DNA of 64,000 bases from Opacimonas immobilis (GTDB lineage Bacteria > Pseudomonadota > Gammaproteobacteria > Enterobacterales > Alteromonadaceae), in NCBI RefSeq assembly GCF_048282545.1, contig NZ_CP182485.1:1922001-1986000 (forward strand), given 5' to 3'. The position numbers were made by a program, and so were the translations under genes. Below, one piece after another: positions 9,273 through 18,525 of the stretch (positions are counted from its first letter, which is position 1; each line of letters begins with the position of its first letter). Under the pieces are notes generated by a model. The model saw only the letters and a program-made list of their open reading frames with translations, had not been told where the DNA came from and searched no databases.

Positions 9273-11087
9273 TTAAATATTTTTTACATTACGTGGATAA
9301 AACGCATCCGGAGCATACGCTTTGTGAGCAAAGCTACGGGTATCTTTGTACGGTAGCTTCATAAAGCCAGAGATACCAAGGTCGTCGATTAAGGGTAAGC
9401 TTCGCATTAACCCCTCTAAATATGAAGTAAATAGTGGGGCTTTTTCGGTTTCAAACAAGGTGAGATTACTATGAATTTTAAGATGCTCTTCATGCACTTC
9501 AAAAATGAGGCATCCAGCATGGTGAATGTCATTCATTTTTTCAATGGTTTGGCGGATGATTTTAGGTAATTTTAGTTGCTCATCTGGGTCGTCGCCGTCT
9601 TCAAAATACGAATGTTGCTGCGAACTTTTATCCAAGCCTTCAAGGGCTTTGGTCACAAAAGGAATATATTGATTTGACTGCCCTACAAAAACACCGGAAG
9701 TATCTCGAGCGATATGTAATGTATCTTTGGCATCAAACAAACAGGCTTTAAAAATACCTTCTCGATGAATCGCTCGAGCTAAGGTGATCATGTTGTTGAG
9801 TGCCTGCTCAAACGCTTTCAATTGAAAGGGTTGATGTAACGTCAAATGCGAGTCGACAAAAATCCCATTGGCTTGCCAACGAATCGCTAATCCACCTACT
9901 ACGGGATACTTGGCCAAGCGACTGACTGCGGCGATAAACGCTTTTTCAGGATTGCCCATGCCTTGGAGATAGTGTTTGTAATACCTTGCAAACTGCGCAT
10001 CATCGCCCATGGCACTGTGTTCAATAGAACCATCTTGTTCTCGCAAAAAAGATTTGCGCGAGCTGTACACTACCGACTCAATATCGCGCTGACTGTCTTC
10101 AAGATAACAAGGGATCATCGCTTGATGAGTATCTTGAAGGCGCTGACTAAATACTAAATTTTGCAAATAATGTGTGTTGTTTTGTAAATACAACGCCCCA
10201 CCCAATCGATGTTCAGACGCGTCATGAAATAACGCGTTGAGTAAATCTGCGCACATTTTGGGCAAACCGAGTGAATTTGGTGTAATCACTTGAAAGCCAA
10301 ATCTTGCCCCTTGCGCTGAACATAAAGCATATACGGTACTGGCAAGTCCTTGATAATCAAACGCAGGGCTGGATAACCCACCATTAAGTTGCTCATCACC
10401 GATAAAATACACATCGCCTAAACGTGCATTGGATGTGTGTGGGTCATGCGTCATAACAGATAACGCATCATCTGTGGTCGGTTCGCCATGCAAATCAGTC
10501 TGTGCAAACACACTGCTCCCCCAATCAATCAGCGACAAGTGCTTAGTTGCCTCATCCCACATCAAATTAGACGGTTTAATATCTCCGTGGATCATGGCAC
10601 GTCGTTCTGGATTACTGTGATGCAAATGCCTAAAAATATCGAGTAATTGCAGCATGATGGATACGGCCATGTCTGGCGAAATACGGCCATAGCGAATTGA
10701 GTATTGCTCCAGATCCATTCCCGGCGCGCGTTCCATCACCAGGATCGATTGCTTATTTACTTGCTCAAAGGCAATGCATTTGGGCACATTCGGATGCGCG
10801 ACTTGACTGAGCATATACGCTTCTTCGGCCAATCGGTCGTGAATCGACTGAGGTAAATCAATACGGGTGAATTTAAACACCAATGCTTGACCTTGCGTGT
10901 CAGTCCCAGCAAAAGCAAACCCATATGCGCCTTTGCCGATGAGTTCGATATCGCGATAACCAAGTCGTTGTAACTCTCGTTCACAAAGCTGAAGCCAGTT
11001 TTTGATTTTTTGCGCATCCTGAGAGGCCAATAAATAGATTGATTGGTCCTCGGGAATGTAAAAATGCTGGATCTGATTGGGCTTCAT
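9273..11087 (-). CDS. Serine/threonine protein-kinase-like protein with uncharacterised C-terminal half
   Basis: The N-terminal part (about residues 45-280 of 604) is a eukaryotic-like protein kinase domain. It has the glycine loop GKGAYGFAF (51-59), the ATP lysine K72 in VFKF, the catalytic loop HGDIKPSNLM with D169, and a metal-binding motif DWG (188-190) in place of the usual DFG. All key catalytic residues are present, so activity is plausible. Residues from about 330 to 604 form a domain I do not recognise. No transmembrane helix is visible, so this is a cytosolic protein, unlike PASTA-type kinases. It starts 12 bases after rlmJ and precedes tesB by 14 bases. Substrates are unknown. Confidence 0.82.
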   Translation of the reverse strand: MKPNQIQHFYIPEDQSIYLLASQDAQKIKNWLQLCERELQRLGYRDIELIGKGAYGFAFAGTDTQGQALVFKFTRIDLPQSIHDRLAEEAYMLSQVAHPNVPKCIAFEQVNKQSILVMERAPGMDLEQYSIRYGRISPDMAVSIMLQLLDIFRHLHHSNPERRAMIHGDIKPSNLMWDEATKHLSLIDWGSSVFAQTDLHGEPTTDDALSVMTHDPHTSNARLGDVYFIGDEQLNGGLSSPAFDYQGLASTVYALCSAQGARFGFQVITPNSLGLPKMCADLLNALFHDASEHRLGGALYLQNNTHYLQNLVFSQRLQDTHQAMIPCYLEDSQRDIESVVYSSRKSFLREQDGSIEHSAMGDDAQFARYYKHYLQGMGNPEKAFIAAVSRLAKYPVVGGLAIRWQANGIFVDSHLTLHQPFQLKAFEQALNNMITLARAIHREGIFKACLFDAKDTLHIARDTSGVFVGQSNQYIPFVTKALEGLDKSSQQHSYFEDGDDPDEQLKLPKIIRQTIEKMNDIHHAGCLIFEVHEEHLKIHSNLTLFETEKAPLFTSYLEGLMRSLPLIDDLGISGFMKLPYKDTRSFAHKAYAPDAFYPRNVKNI

Positions 11088-11099
11088 CTAGTGAATAAT

Positions 11100-11960
11100 T
11101 TATTCCGGTGGTTTGTGCCAACAAGTCTGTATTGGTTTATCATCAGACGAGATATTCGCTATTTCAGCGACTTCTCGCATAGCATGAGAGACCGCCTCAT
11201 CGACCTGATATGGACAATTAAGTAACAGCATGCCACTGCCATACATACCGACATTGTGTTCATTGGGATGCGCACGAAATTCAATCGACCAGGCATTTTT
11301 GACCGGTAATCGCGCAAGTTCATCGCGCATTTGCTCACTTAATCCCGCTTTATCGCCTGCCCGTTCTGATAACAATGGATACCAGATGGCATAGCATGCG
11401 GTCGCCCATTTATTGTTTGCATTACTGACCGCTTGTATGACTTGGTCATACTCGTATTTATCTTCATAGGGGGGATCAATTAACACCAGACCGCGTTTAT
11501 GAATGGGGGGCACCAACGCCTTGAGTTGAGCAAAGCAATCTACTTGATAGGCATGAGCATTGGCTTTAAAAAGCGTATGAGACAATTCTGTAAACGCACG
11601 AGGGTGTAATTCGCTGGCGTGTAGTTGATCCTGTTCACGTAACCAGTGATGCATCATAGCGACTGAACCGGCATAAAATCCTTGCTGATGATGAGCATAA
11701 ACTTGCTCTAAATACGCTAACAGCAATGGATCGGATACATTGTCACGATGCGCCAATAAACGCGCTACGCCCTCTTGATATTCAGGATTGTTGGACAGTT
11801 CTGGCGCATTGAGTGCATAGTGGCCCGAGCCTGCATGGGTGTCAATCAGCGTCGCAGGTTTGGCTTTTTTGGCCAAAAAATTCAAAATGGCCAAAAGCGA
11901 TATGTGCTTGAGCACGTCAGCATGATTGCCAGCGTGATAAATATGTTGATAACTTAACAC
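11100..11960 (-). CDS. rlmJ: 23S rRNA (adenine2030-N6)-methyltransferase RlmJ
   Basis: This 286-residue protein begins MLSYQHIYHAGNHADVLKH, the characteristic RlmJ N-terminus, which fixes a GTG start at 11960 with GGA upstream. It has a Rossmann SAM-binding fold (IDTHAGSGHY) and the amino-methyltransferase catalytic motif DPPY in LIDPPYEDKYEY. RlmJ methylates A2030 of 23S rRNA. It heads a run of three same-strand genes with very short gaps (the kinase-like gene and tesB). Confidence 0.96.
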   Translation of the reverse strand: MLSYQHIYHAGNHADVLKHISLLAILNFLAKKAKPATLIDTHAGSGHYALNAPELSNNPEYQEGVARLLAHRDNVSDPLLLAYLEQVYAHHQQGFYAGSVAMMHHWLREQDQLHASELHPRAFTELSHTLFKANAHAYQVDCFAQLKALVPPIHKRGLVLIDPPYEDKYEYDQVIQAVSNANNKWATACYAIWYPLLSERAGDKAGLSEQMRDELARLPVKNAWSIEFRAHPNEHNVGMYGSGMLLLNCPYQVDEAVSHAMREVAEIANISSDDKPIQTCWHKPPE

Positions 11961-11990
11961 AAAGATTCCGTAAAGAAGTTTTGCAGTAGT

Positions 11991-13259
11991 TTATCGCAAT
12001 TCGCTTAACATCAATACAGGTTGCATCAAATATCGCATCCACGCATTATTGAATTGCACCATGGTAGCGCCATCAATCACTCGATGATCAGCCGACCAAT
12101 TTACGGTCATTATGTGCTGCGCTTCCACTTCGTCCAGCTCATTAAATCTGGGTATTTTTTGGATCTTACCTAACGCCACAATGGCCACTTCCGGATGATT
12201 GATCACCGGTGTGGCGGTTAGGCCACCAATAGGACCGATGTTGCTGATGGTAATGGTGCCACCGGTGAACGCGTCAGGTGGCAAACGATTGTCCTTGGCT
12301 TGATGAATGAGCGTGTTCAGTTCCGTTGCGATGGCAAAAATCGACTTATCGTGCACCCCTTTGATGTTGGGCACAACCAAACCATTCGGTGTGGCGATGG
12401 CAATGCCAATATTGTGCTCAGATAGGTATTCAATTTGAGTTTCATCGGCACTGACTCGACTGTTTAAAATGGGATATTCTTTCAGTGCCAACGATAACGC
12501 TTTACAATAAAATGGTAACAACGACCATTTAATATTGCGCCTGGTAAATTCTGGAGTTAAAACGGCTTTGAGTTGCAGCATAGCATCCATTCGGCACTCA
12601 TCAGAAACACTAAAATGCGGAATGGTTCGCACTGAGTGATTCATTTGTTTGAGCATAGCAGCTCTGATACCTTTGAGAGGTTCACTATACGTTGCCGACG
12701 ACTCAGGGTGTGCAAGGGGGGAAGAAGTAGTGGATGGTTTTAAATCTTCTTTGAGCACCCGTCCTTTTTTCCCACTGCCTTGTATTGAGGCCAAATCAAT
12801 GCCCATTTCTCTTGCGATACGACGCACGGCTGGACTAGCAATGGCTTTGCCAGATGTTCTTGGCCCTGAATTTTTAGGACCAGAATCTTTAGACACAGTG
12901 TCTTTTGAAACATCATTATGCCCTAAAGTGCCATGAGTTGTGCTCTGTGGAGCTAGCTGTTCTGATTGGTGCGATAATTCAGCCAATTGCATCGAAAATA
13001 ATGGTGCGTGTACTTTGGCAATTTCTCCTGCCTGATAATACAGTTTCTTGACTTTTCCCGAATACATCGCTGGAATTTGCACCGTGGCTTTATCGGTCAT
13101 GACCTCGGCAACGGGCTGGTCTTCAACGATATCCTCACCTTCTGCAACCAGCCATGTCAATAGTTCGCATTCAATAATGCCTTCACCAATATCCGGTAAA
13201 ATAAACTCTTTCGTGATAGCCGATGTCTGCGTTTCAGATACGTTTTGTGTGGTTTGCAT
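11991..13259 (-). CDS. bkdB: Branched-chain 2-oxoacid dehydrogenase E2 (dihydrolipoyl transacylase)
   Basis: This 422-residue E2 has one N-terminal lipoyl domain (about 17-92, lipoyl lysine K57 in MTDKATV). A Ser/Lys/Pro linker contains a short imperfect repeat (SKDxGPKxSG, about 118-137). The peripheral subunit-binding domain spans 141-173 and the catalytic acyltransferase domain about 192-422, with active-site H392 and D396 in HRVIDG. It moves the acyl group from E1 to CoA. The start ATG at 13259 has a strong AAGGAG site. It follows the E1 beta gene by 11 bases and ends the bkd operon; no E3 (lipoamide dehydrogenase) gene follows, so E3 must come from elsewhere. Confidence 0.93.
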   Translation of the reverse strand: MQTTQNVSETQTSAITKEFILPDIGEGIIECELLTWLVAEGEDIVEDQPVAEVMTDKATVQIPAMYSGKVKKLYYQAGEIAKVHAPLFSMQLAELSHQSEQLAPQSTTHGTLGHNDVSKDTVSKDSGPKNSGPRTSGKAIASPAVRRIAREMGIDLASIQGSGKKGRVLKEDLKPSTTSSPLAHPESSATYSEPLKGIRAAMLKQMNHSVRTIPHFSVSDECRMDAMLQLKAVLTPEFTRRNIKWSLLPFYCKALSLALKEYPILNSRVSADETQIEYLSEHNIGIAIATPNGLVVPNIKGVHDKSIFAIATELNTLIHQAKDNRLPPDAFTGGTITISNIGPIGGLTATPVINHPEVAIVALGKIQKIPRFNELDEVEAQHIMTVNWSADHRVIDGATMVQFNNAWMRYLMQPVLMLSELR

Positions 13260-13270
13260 TTTTATTCTCC

Positions 13271-14248
13271 TTAAAAATGCACAGCGTGCATAATGGCCTC
13301 AAACGTTTTGAGTGCATCAGGCATATATTCTTTTTCGTGTGCCAACGGATAAGGGGTATCTAACCCGCAAACCCTTGCAATTGGCGCTTCGAGGTGCAAA
13401 AAGCATTCGCTTTGCACCACAGCAGCAATTTCACTGGCAAAGCCGCCGGTTAATGGCGCTTCGTGATTAATCAAGCAACGACCTGTTTTGATCACGGATT
13501 GGCATACCGTTTCGCGATCCCATGGCAAGATGGATCGTAAATCAATAATTTCGCACGACACGCCATGAGACAGTGCTTTTTGCGCCGCTTGCTGAACGAC
13601 TTCAACTTGCGCCCCCCACGCCACCAACGTAATGTCACTACCCTCTTGTACCAGGTCCGCATGACCTAATGGCAATTCATAATCCATCTCAGGCACCTCT
13701 CCAACACTGGCTCGATACAGTCGTTTGGGCTCCATAAATAACACTGGATCATTTGCGCGAATACTGGACAACAAAAGACCTTTGGCTTGATACGGATTAC
13801 GCGGGATCACAACTTTGATCCCAGGTACGTGCGCAAAAAACGCTTCAGGCGATTGAGAGTGATAATGACCTCCCGCGATACCCCCACCGTAAGGCGTGCG
13901 AATGGTAAGCCCACCCACCGTAAATTGACCGCCCGAACGATAGCGAAACTTTGCCGTTTCATTCACAATTTGATCAAAGGCGGGATAGATATAATCGGCA
14001 AATTGTATTTCGGCAACGGGTTTGGCACCTTGTGCCGCTAAACCATTGGCAAATCCCAATATGCCTTGTTCAACTAGTGGCGTATTAAAACAGCGTGCTT
14101 TACCAAAAGTGCTTTGCAAATTGGAGGTTGCTCTAAATACACCGCCAAAATGTCCCACATCTTCGCCCATCACCATCACTCTTTCATCGGCCTTCATTGC
14201 AGTGTGCAGAGCTTGATTCACGGCTTGTAATAAATTGAGCTGTGCCAT
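13271..14248 (-). CDS. bkdA2: Branched-chain 2-oxoacid dehydrogenase E1 beta subunit
   Basis: This 325-residue transketolase-like beta subunit has the pyrimidine-binding domain at the N-terminus (VMGEDVGHFGGVFRAT, FADYIYPAFDQIVNE) and the C-terminal transketolase domain (LEAPIARVCGLDTPYPLAHE). Together with the alpha subunit it forms the thiamine-diphosphate enzyme that decarboxylates the 2-oxoacids of valine, leucine and isoleucine. The histidines in GGHYHSQS match the beta-subunit active-site region. The ATG has an AAGGAG site; E1 alpha ends 11 bases upstream and E2 starts 11 bases downstream. Confidence 0.94.
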   Translation of the reverse strand: MAQLNLLQAVNQALHTAMKADERVMVMGEDVGHFGGVFRATSNLQSTFGKARCFNTPLVEQGILGFANGLAAQGAKPVAEIQFADYIYPAFDQIVNETAKFRYRSGGQFTVGGLTIRTPYGGGIAGGHYHSQSPEAFFAHVPGIKVVIPRNPYQAKGLLLSSIRANDPVLFMEPKRLYRASVGEVPEMDYELPLGHADLVQEGSDITLVAWGAQVEVVQQAAQKALSHGVSCEIIDLRSILPWDRETVCQSVIKTGRCLINHEAPLTGGFASEIAAVVQSECFLHLEAPIARVCGLDTPYPLAHEKEYMPDALKTFEAIMHAVHF

Positions 14249-14259
14249 TATTGAACTCC

Positions 14260-15507
14260 TTATCCTGGTTCATCAGAGGTGGTTTGCTGCGATGTTTTTG
14301 GGTAGGCTTCAGGGTATTTGTTGACATGCATTTGTAAGGCATCAAGTTGGTCTTGTAAATGAGGTTCAACCTGGGCATAAACATCGGTTACGATCTCAGC
14401 TAATGGTGCAATCGCTTGCTTTTCAGCAAATTTCACCGCAGCCAATAAGTCAGAACGCGTTTGAGTAATAAATCCATCTAAGGCTTTCTCATCTAGCCAA
14501 CCGACGTGTTGCAAATATCGATGCATGCGCATGATGGGATCTTTTTCTCGCCACAGGGCTTCTTCATCGCGAGAGCGATAACCACTTGGATCATCAGAGG
14601 TAGAATGCGCAGCAAGGCGATATGTCATCGCTTCGATTAACACCGGACAATTATGTTTTAAAGCATAAGTACGAGCCTCTTTAGATGCGACAAACATAGC
14701 GAGTGCATCATTGCCATCGACTCGTATTGTGTGAACACCATATCCAATGCCCCTTGAGGCAATGCCATCGCCTTTAAATTGCTCATCCGCTGGAGTAGAA
14801 ATGGCATATCCGTTGTTGCGACACAAAAAGATGCAAGGGCATTCTAATACTGCCGCCATATTAAGCCCAGCATGAAAGTCTCCTTCAGAGGCAGCCCCTT
14901 CACCAAAGAAACACAAGGTAATTGCGTCTTCGCCGGACATTTTTTGACCGTAGGCATAGCCTGCCGCTTGTGGGATTTGCGTACCGAGAGGAGACGATAC
15001 GGTCATAAAATTAAGCGCTTTGTCGCCATAATGAATGGGCATTTGACGTCCTTTGTTGGGATCGAGTGCGTTAGAGAACATTTGATTCATAAACTGAATG
15101 GCAGTATAGCCACGATACGCTAAGGCACCTTGTTCGCGATATTGCGTCATGATCATATCGCGCATTTCAACACCAGCAGTTGCCCCGACAATGGCGGCCT
15201 CTTCGCCAGTACACGCCAAATAAAAACTGATCCGCCCTTGCCGCTGAGCCCCCACCATTCTCTCGTCAAGGATGCGGGTAAAATGCATGGCATAAAACAG
15301 CTTCATGGCAGTATCTTTATCCCAAGCATCGCGATATTGCACGTTGAGAATGTCGCCATTTGAATTTAATAATTGCAACATGGGCATGGGCGCAGATTGC
15401 TTATTGATAAGATTCACTGCTTGAGTTGCTGAGATTTGTGCCATATGATCGCGTTTGGAAACGGGATCCAAGGAATTTTTGGCTGTGCTTTGTGTGATTT
15501 CTGACAT
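14260..15507 (-). CDS. bkdA1: Branched-chain 2-oxoacid dehydrogenase E1 alpha subunit
   Basis: The thiamine-diphosphate-binding alpha subunit is recognised by the ThDP motif starting GEGAASEGDFHAGLN and ending in the RNNGYAIST segment, and by the phosphorylation-loop-like YRLAAHSTSDDPSGYRSRDE. I chose the ATG at 15507 (MSEITQ, AGAGG upstream), giving 415 residues. The frame extends to a TTG at 15552 without a clear ribosome site. It is the first gene of the bkdA1-bkdA2-bkdB operon. Branched-chain rather than pyruvate specificity is inferred from the family look and from the leucine-degradation genes in the same window. Confidence 0.92.
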   Translation of the reverse strand: MSEITQSTAKNSLDPVSKRDHMAQISATQAVNLINKQSAPMPMLQLLNSNGDILNVQYRDAWDKDTAMKLFYAMHFTRILDERMVGAQRQGRISFYLACTGEEAAIVGATAGVEMRDMIMTQYREQGALAYRGYTAIQFMNQMFSNALDPNKGRQMPIHYGDKALNFMTVSSPLGTQIPQAAGYAYGQKMSGEDAITLCFFGEGAASEGDFHAGLNMAAVLECPCIFLCRNNGYAISTPADEQFKGDGIASRGIGYGVHTIRVDGNDALAMFVASKEARTYALKHNCPVLIEAMTYRLAAHSTSDDPSGYRSRDEEALWREKDPIMRMHRYLQHVGWLDEKALDGFITQTRSDLLAAVKFAEKQAIAPLAEIVTDVYAQVEPHLQDQLDALQMHVNKYPEAYPKTSQQTTSDEPG

Positions 15508-15661
15508 ATCTGCAACGCCTCTTTGTAACAAATATGTTAATAATATAGTCAAATTTCGTTAAGGTTTTATTCCATATTTTGCCCAGCTAGAAGACATAAA
15601 TAGGATGTTTATTCTACTTTTTGGTTGTAACTGATAATATCCATCATTTAAGAGCATTCTT

Positions 15662-17008
15662 TTGACCGACACTCGCACACCTGCATCGCACTTATTGCAT
15701 CTGGCATGGCCATTGTTCATTGCGCTGATTACGCAAATGCTCATGGGCGTCGCCGATACGATAATGGCTGGACAATACAGCGCAGATGATATGGCTGCAA
15801 TAGCTGTCGGTGTGTCCTTGATCAACCCGTTACAATTTTTTTTACAAGGCGTAGCCCTTGCCCTTGTGCCTCTTGTCGGGCATGCCGTTGGATCAGGGCA
15901 ACCATACAAAATCCCAATATACGTTAGACACATGTTGCTGGTGGTCTTGACATTAAGTGTATTGGGAGCGAGTTTGCATTGGTATTTACCCAACATTCTC
16001 GGCTGGTTCAGTGTGCCAGATAATATGTACCCAATGACGTATGAATACGCACAATGGATGTTGTGGGGATTGCCTGGCTTTGCATTGTATCAAGTGGTTC
16101 GGCAAACTTGTGAAGGATTGGGTATTACCAAACCCACCATGTTAATTATGATCATAGGTTTGTGTTTGAACATTCCATTAAATGCGGTATTTGTCTATGG
16201 CTTGGGCCCAATTCCTGCCTTCGGCGGCCCCGGTTGTGGTATTGCCAGCTTCATTGTGTATTGGCTCATGGCAATGATGACGGTTGCCTATACAAAATAT
16301 GCGCAATTCATGAAACCTTATCACATATGGCAATTTGGCCAAATTAACCTTTCACAACTGGCTTTGGTGTTAAAACTGGGATTGCCTATTTCGTTTACCT
16401 TACTGGCTGAAGTCACGCTTTTTGCTGCAGTGGCATTATTGGTTGCCCCCTTAGGCACCGTCCAAGTGGCAGCACATCAAATTGCGATTAATTTCTCATC
16501 TTTGGTCTTTATGTTACCGCTCAGTATTGGCATGGCAACCGCTATTCGACTGGGACATCTGCACGGTGAAAATAACTCAGTTCAATGTCGACAGACGTTT
16601 TTTTCAGCCGTTAAATTAACAACGTCCATGTCACTGATTACCGCTGCTCTTACTGTCCTTACGGCTAGTACCATCGTTCAAATCTATACTTCTGATAGCA
16701 ATATCTGGCCACTTGCGACCCAAGTGTTATTTTTGGGTGCCCTATTTCAAATCTCTGATGCCATTCAGGTGGTGTCTGGTAATGCACTGCGCGGATACAA
16801 AGATACTAAATGGCTGTTTGGAATTTCGTTTACAAGTTATTGGGTGATTGGATTACCTCTAGGATACTGTTTAAGTTTGACTGACTTGCTATTGCCAGCA
16901 CTGGGAGTAAGAGGATTTTGGATAGCGATTATTATTGGATTGACCTTTGCCGCAGTAGCCTACTCTGCTCGTATTCGATATTTTCACACACATTATTTAC
17001 ATGTATAA
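15662..17008 (+). CDS. MATE-family multidrug efflux transporter (NorM-like)
   Basis: This 448-residue inner-membrane protein has twelve hydrophobic segments arranged as two MATE half-domains. It shows the N-terminal signature LAWPLFIALITQMLMGVADTIMAG and the matching second-half region LKLGLPISFTLLAEVTLFA. The family exports cationic drugs and dyes using Na+ or H+. The start appears to be TTG at 15662 with AAGAG 8 bases upstream; there is no in-frame ATG before the conserved region. It diverges from bkdA1 across about 150 bases. Confidence 0.92.
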   Translation: MTDTRTPASHLLHLAWPLFIALITQMLMGVADTIMAGQYSADDMAAIAVGVSLINPLQFFLQGVALALVPLVGHAVGSGQPYKIPIYVRHMLLVVLTLSVLGASLHWYLPNILGWFSVPDNMYPMTYEYAQWMLWGLPGFALYQVVRQTCEGLGITKPTMLIMIIGLCLNIPLNAVFVYGLGPIPAFGGPGCGIASFIVYWLMAMMTVAYTKYAQFMKPYHIWQFGQINLSQLALVLKLGLPISFTLLAEVTLFAAVALLVAPLGTVQVAAHQIAINFSSLVFMLPLSIGMATAIRLGHLHGENNSVQCRQTFFSAVKLTTSMSLITAALTVLTASTIVQIYTSDSNIWPLATQVLFLGALFQISDAIQVVSGNALRGYKDTKWLFGISFTSYWVIGLPLGYCLSLTDLLLPALGVRGFWIAIIIGLTFAAVAYSARIRYFHTHYLHV

Positions 17009-17111
17009 GATAGAGATTAAATAGATCAATACCAAAGTATAAATTTAAAAAAAACAATGTAGTGGTATGTTTGAACTATAATTAAATAATGATGACGACC
17101 TTTTGATATTC

Positions 17112-17738
17112 ATGAACACCGTTTCAATTGACATAATCAACCCTTTTATCGTCTATTTTTTAGCGGCGTTCTACACTATTGTTGCGTTATTTTACACCGT
17201 TATTATCAAACTCAAAAAAAGCACTAGTTGCAGCAATACTTTAGTCAATATGGGGAAAACCCACTCGTTACATTGGTATAATCATGTCACATTTCGCGTA
17301 TTTCGTATTGCTATATGGACTGCGTGTGTTGTGCAAGTGTTCCTACCGGAAATAAATTATTATCTAGGGCTTTTTGATGAATTGTTAAACCCTGTCGTGC
17401 AAACTATTGGGGTCAGTTTGATGATGATGGGTTTCAGTTTAGCGATTTACTGTAATTTAGTACTTGATAAATCATGGCGTTCGGGCATTGATCAAGATTC
17501 TAAACCTGGTTTGGTTACTCATTTGATCTATGCACGTTCACGTAACCCCTCCTATCTTGGGGTAGCCACATCACAATTCGGATTTTTCATGGCATGGCCG
17601 ACTGTGTTTAGTTTAGTGTGTTTGCTCGTAGGATTGATTGCTTTGCGAATACAAATTCACTTGGAAGAACAATTCTTGCTCGATTTATACAAAGACGAAT
17701 ATAAGATGTATATAGAGAATGTACCTAGGTATATTTAA
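17112..17738 (+). CDS. Isoprenylcysteine-methyltransferase-like (ICMT/PEMT fold) membrane protein
   Basis: This protein of about 208 residues has four to five membrane segments. The C-terminal half has the ICMT/PEMT family layout: ARSRNPSYLGV (SAM-site R-x-P-x-Y-x-G), a hydrophobic segment, then LEEQFLLDLYKDEYKMYIENVPRYI with the conserved Glu pair and terminal VPRYI. These bacterial homologues are presumed SAM-dependent methyltransferases acting on a membrane-soluble substrate, but none is known for this group. The ATG at 17112 is preferred over an upstream TTG at 17103; neither has a strong ribosome site. A terminator follows, so it is likely monocistronic. Confidence 0.75.
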   Translation: MNTVSIDIINPFIVYFLAAFYTIVALFYTVIIKLKKSTSCSNTLVNMGKTHSLHWYNHVTFRVFRIAIWTACVVQVFLPEINYYLGLFDELLNPVVQTIGVSLMMMGFSLAIYCNLVLDKSWRSGIDQDSKPGLVTHLIYARSRNPSYLGVATSQFGFFMAWPTVFSLVCLLVGLIALRIQIHLEEQFLLDLYKDEYKMYIENVPRYI

Positions 17739-17756
17739 TGCATTTCAATGAGATAT

Positions 17757-17788
17757 AAAAAAAGCATCTAAAAGATGCTTTTTTCTTA
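17757..17788. terminator. Bidirectional intrinsic terminator
   Basis: The hairpin AAGCATCT/AGATGCTT around a short AAA loop is flanked by A-runs on the left and T-runs on the right, so it can serve the ICMT-like gene on the plus strand and purC on the minus strand. Confidence 0.85.
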
Positions 17789-17800
17789 TCCTTAAACCGC

Positions 17801-18514
17801 TTAGAGAGCCAGACCTAAACGCTTAGCAACTTCAATATAGGTTTCCACAACCGAACCTAGACCTTGGCGGAAGCGGTCTTTATCCATCTTATTACGCGTC
17901 TCTTTATCCCATAAACGACATCCATCTGGACTGAATTCGTCGCCTAAAACAATATTTCCTTGACTATCCACACCAAACTCAAGTTTATAATCCACTAGCA
18001 ACATATCACCTGAATCAAATAATTGGGTTAGCACATCATTGACTTTAAAGGTTAAGGCTTTCATCTTATCAATTTGGTCTTGAGTTGCCCATTCAAACGC
18101 AATGATGTGATAATCATTGACCATAGGATCGTGCAACGCATCGTTCTTTAAGAAAAATTCAAACGTTGGCGGAGTCAGTGCAATCCCTTCCTCAACGCCT
18201 AAACGACGACATAAAGAACCCGCTGCGAAATTGCGTACCACGCACTCAACTGGGATCATATCGAGTTTTTTGACCACACATTCAGTGTCTGAAAGCAATG
18301 ATTCCACTTGCGTAGGTACACCAGCCGCTTCAAGCTTTTGCATAATAAAGTGATTGAATTTGTTATTCACCTCACCTTTGCGCTCAAGCTGCTCAATTTT
18401 TTCACCATCGAACGCAGAAGTATCATTGCGGAATTCCAAAATTAAGTGGTCAGGACTGTCAGTATAAAAAACAGTTTTTGCTTTACCACGGTATAGTTCA
18501 TCAAGTTTTTGCAT
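17801..18514 (-). CDS. purC: SAICAR synthetase (PurC)
   Basis: This 237-residue protein matches the length and motifs of phosphoribosylaminoimidazole-succinocarboxamide synthase. It begins MQKLDELYRGKAKTVFYT, has PVECVVRNFAAGSLCRRLG and LVDYKLEFG, and ends with DEFSPDGCRLWD. It couples ATP hydrolysis to joining CAIR and aspartate in purine biosynthesis. It lies 11 bases after bamC in the dapA-bamC-purC order known from many gammaproteobacteria. No purine-repressor palindrome was seen upstream. Confidence 0.97.
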   Translation of the reverse strand: MQKLDELYRGKAKTVFYTDSPDHLILEFRNDTSAFDGEKIEQLERKGEVNNKFNHFIMQKLEAAGVPTQVESLLSDTECVVKKLDMIPVECVVRNFAAGSLCRRLGVEEGIALTPPTFEFFLKNDALHDPMVNDYHIIAFEWATQDQIDKMKALTFKVNDVLTQLFDSGDMLLVDYKLEFGVDSQGNIVLGDEFSPDGCRLWDKETRNKMDKDRFRQGLGSVVETYIEVAKRLGLAL

Positions 18515-18525
18515 GGGTTGCTCGA

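Noticed and set aside
15559..15996. 145-codon minus-strand open frame overlapping the MATE gene start
   Set aside because: It lies antisense to the conserved MATE N-terminus and has a Cys-rich composition with no recognisable family; treated as a shadow.
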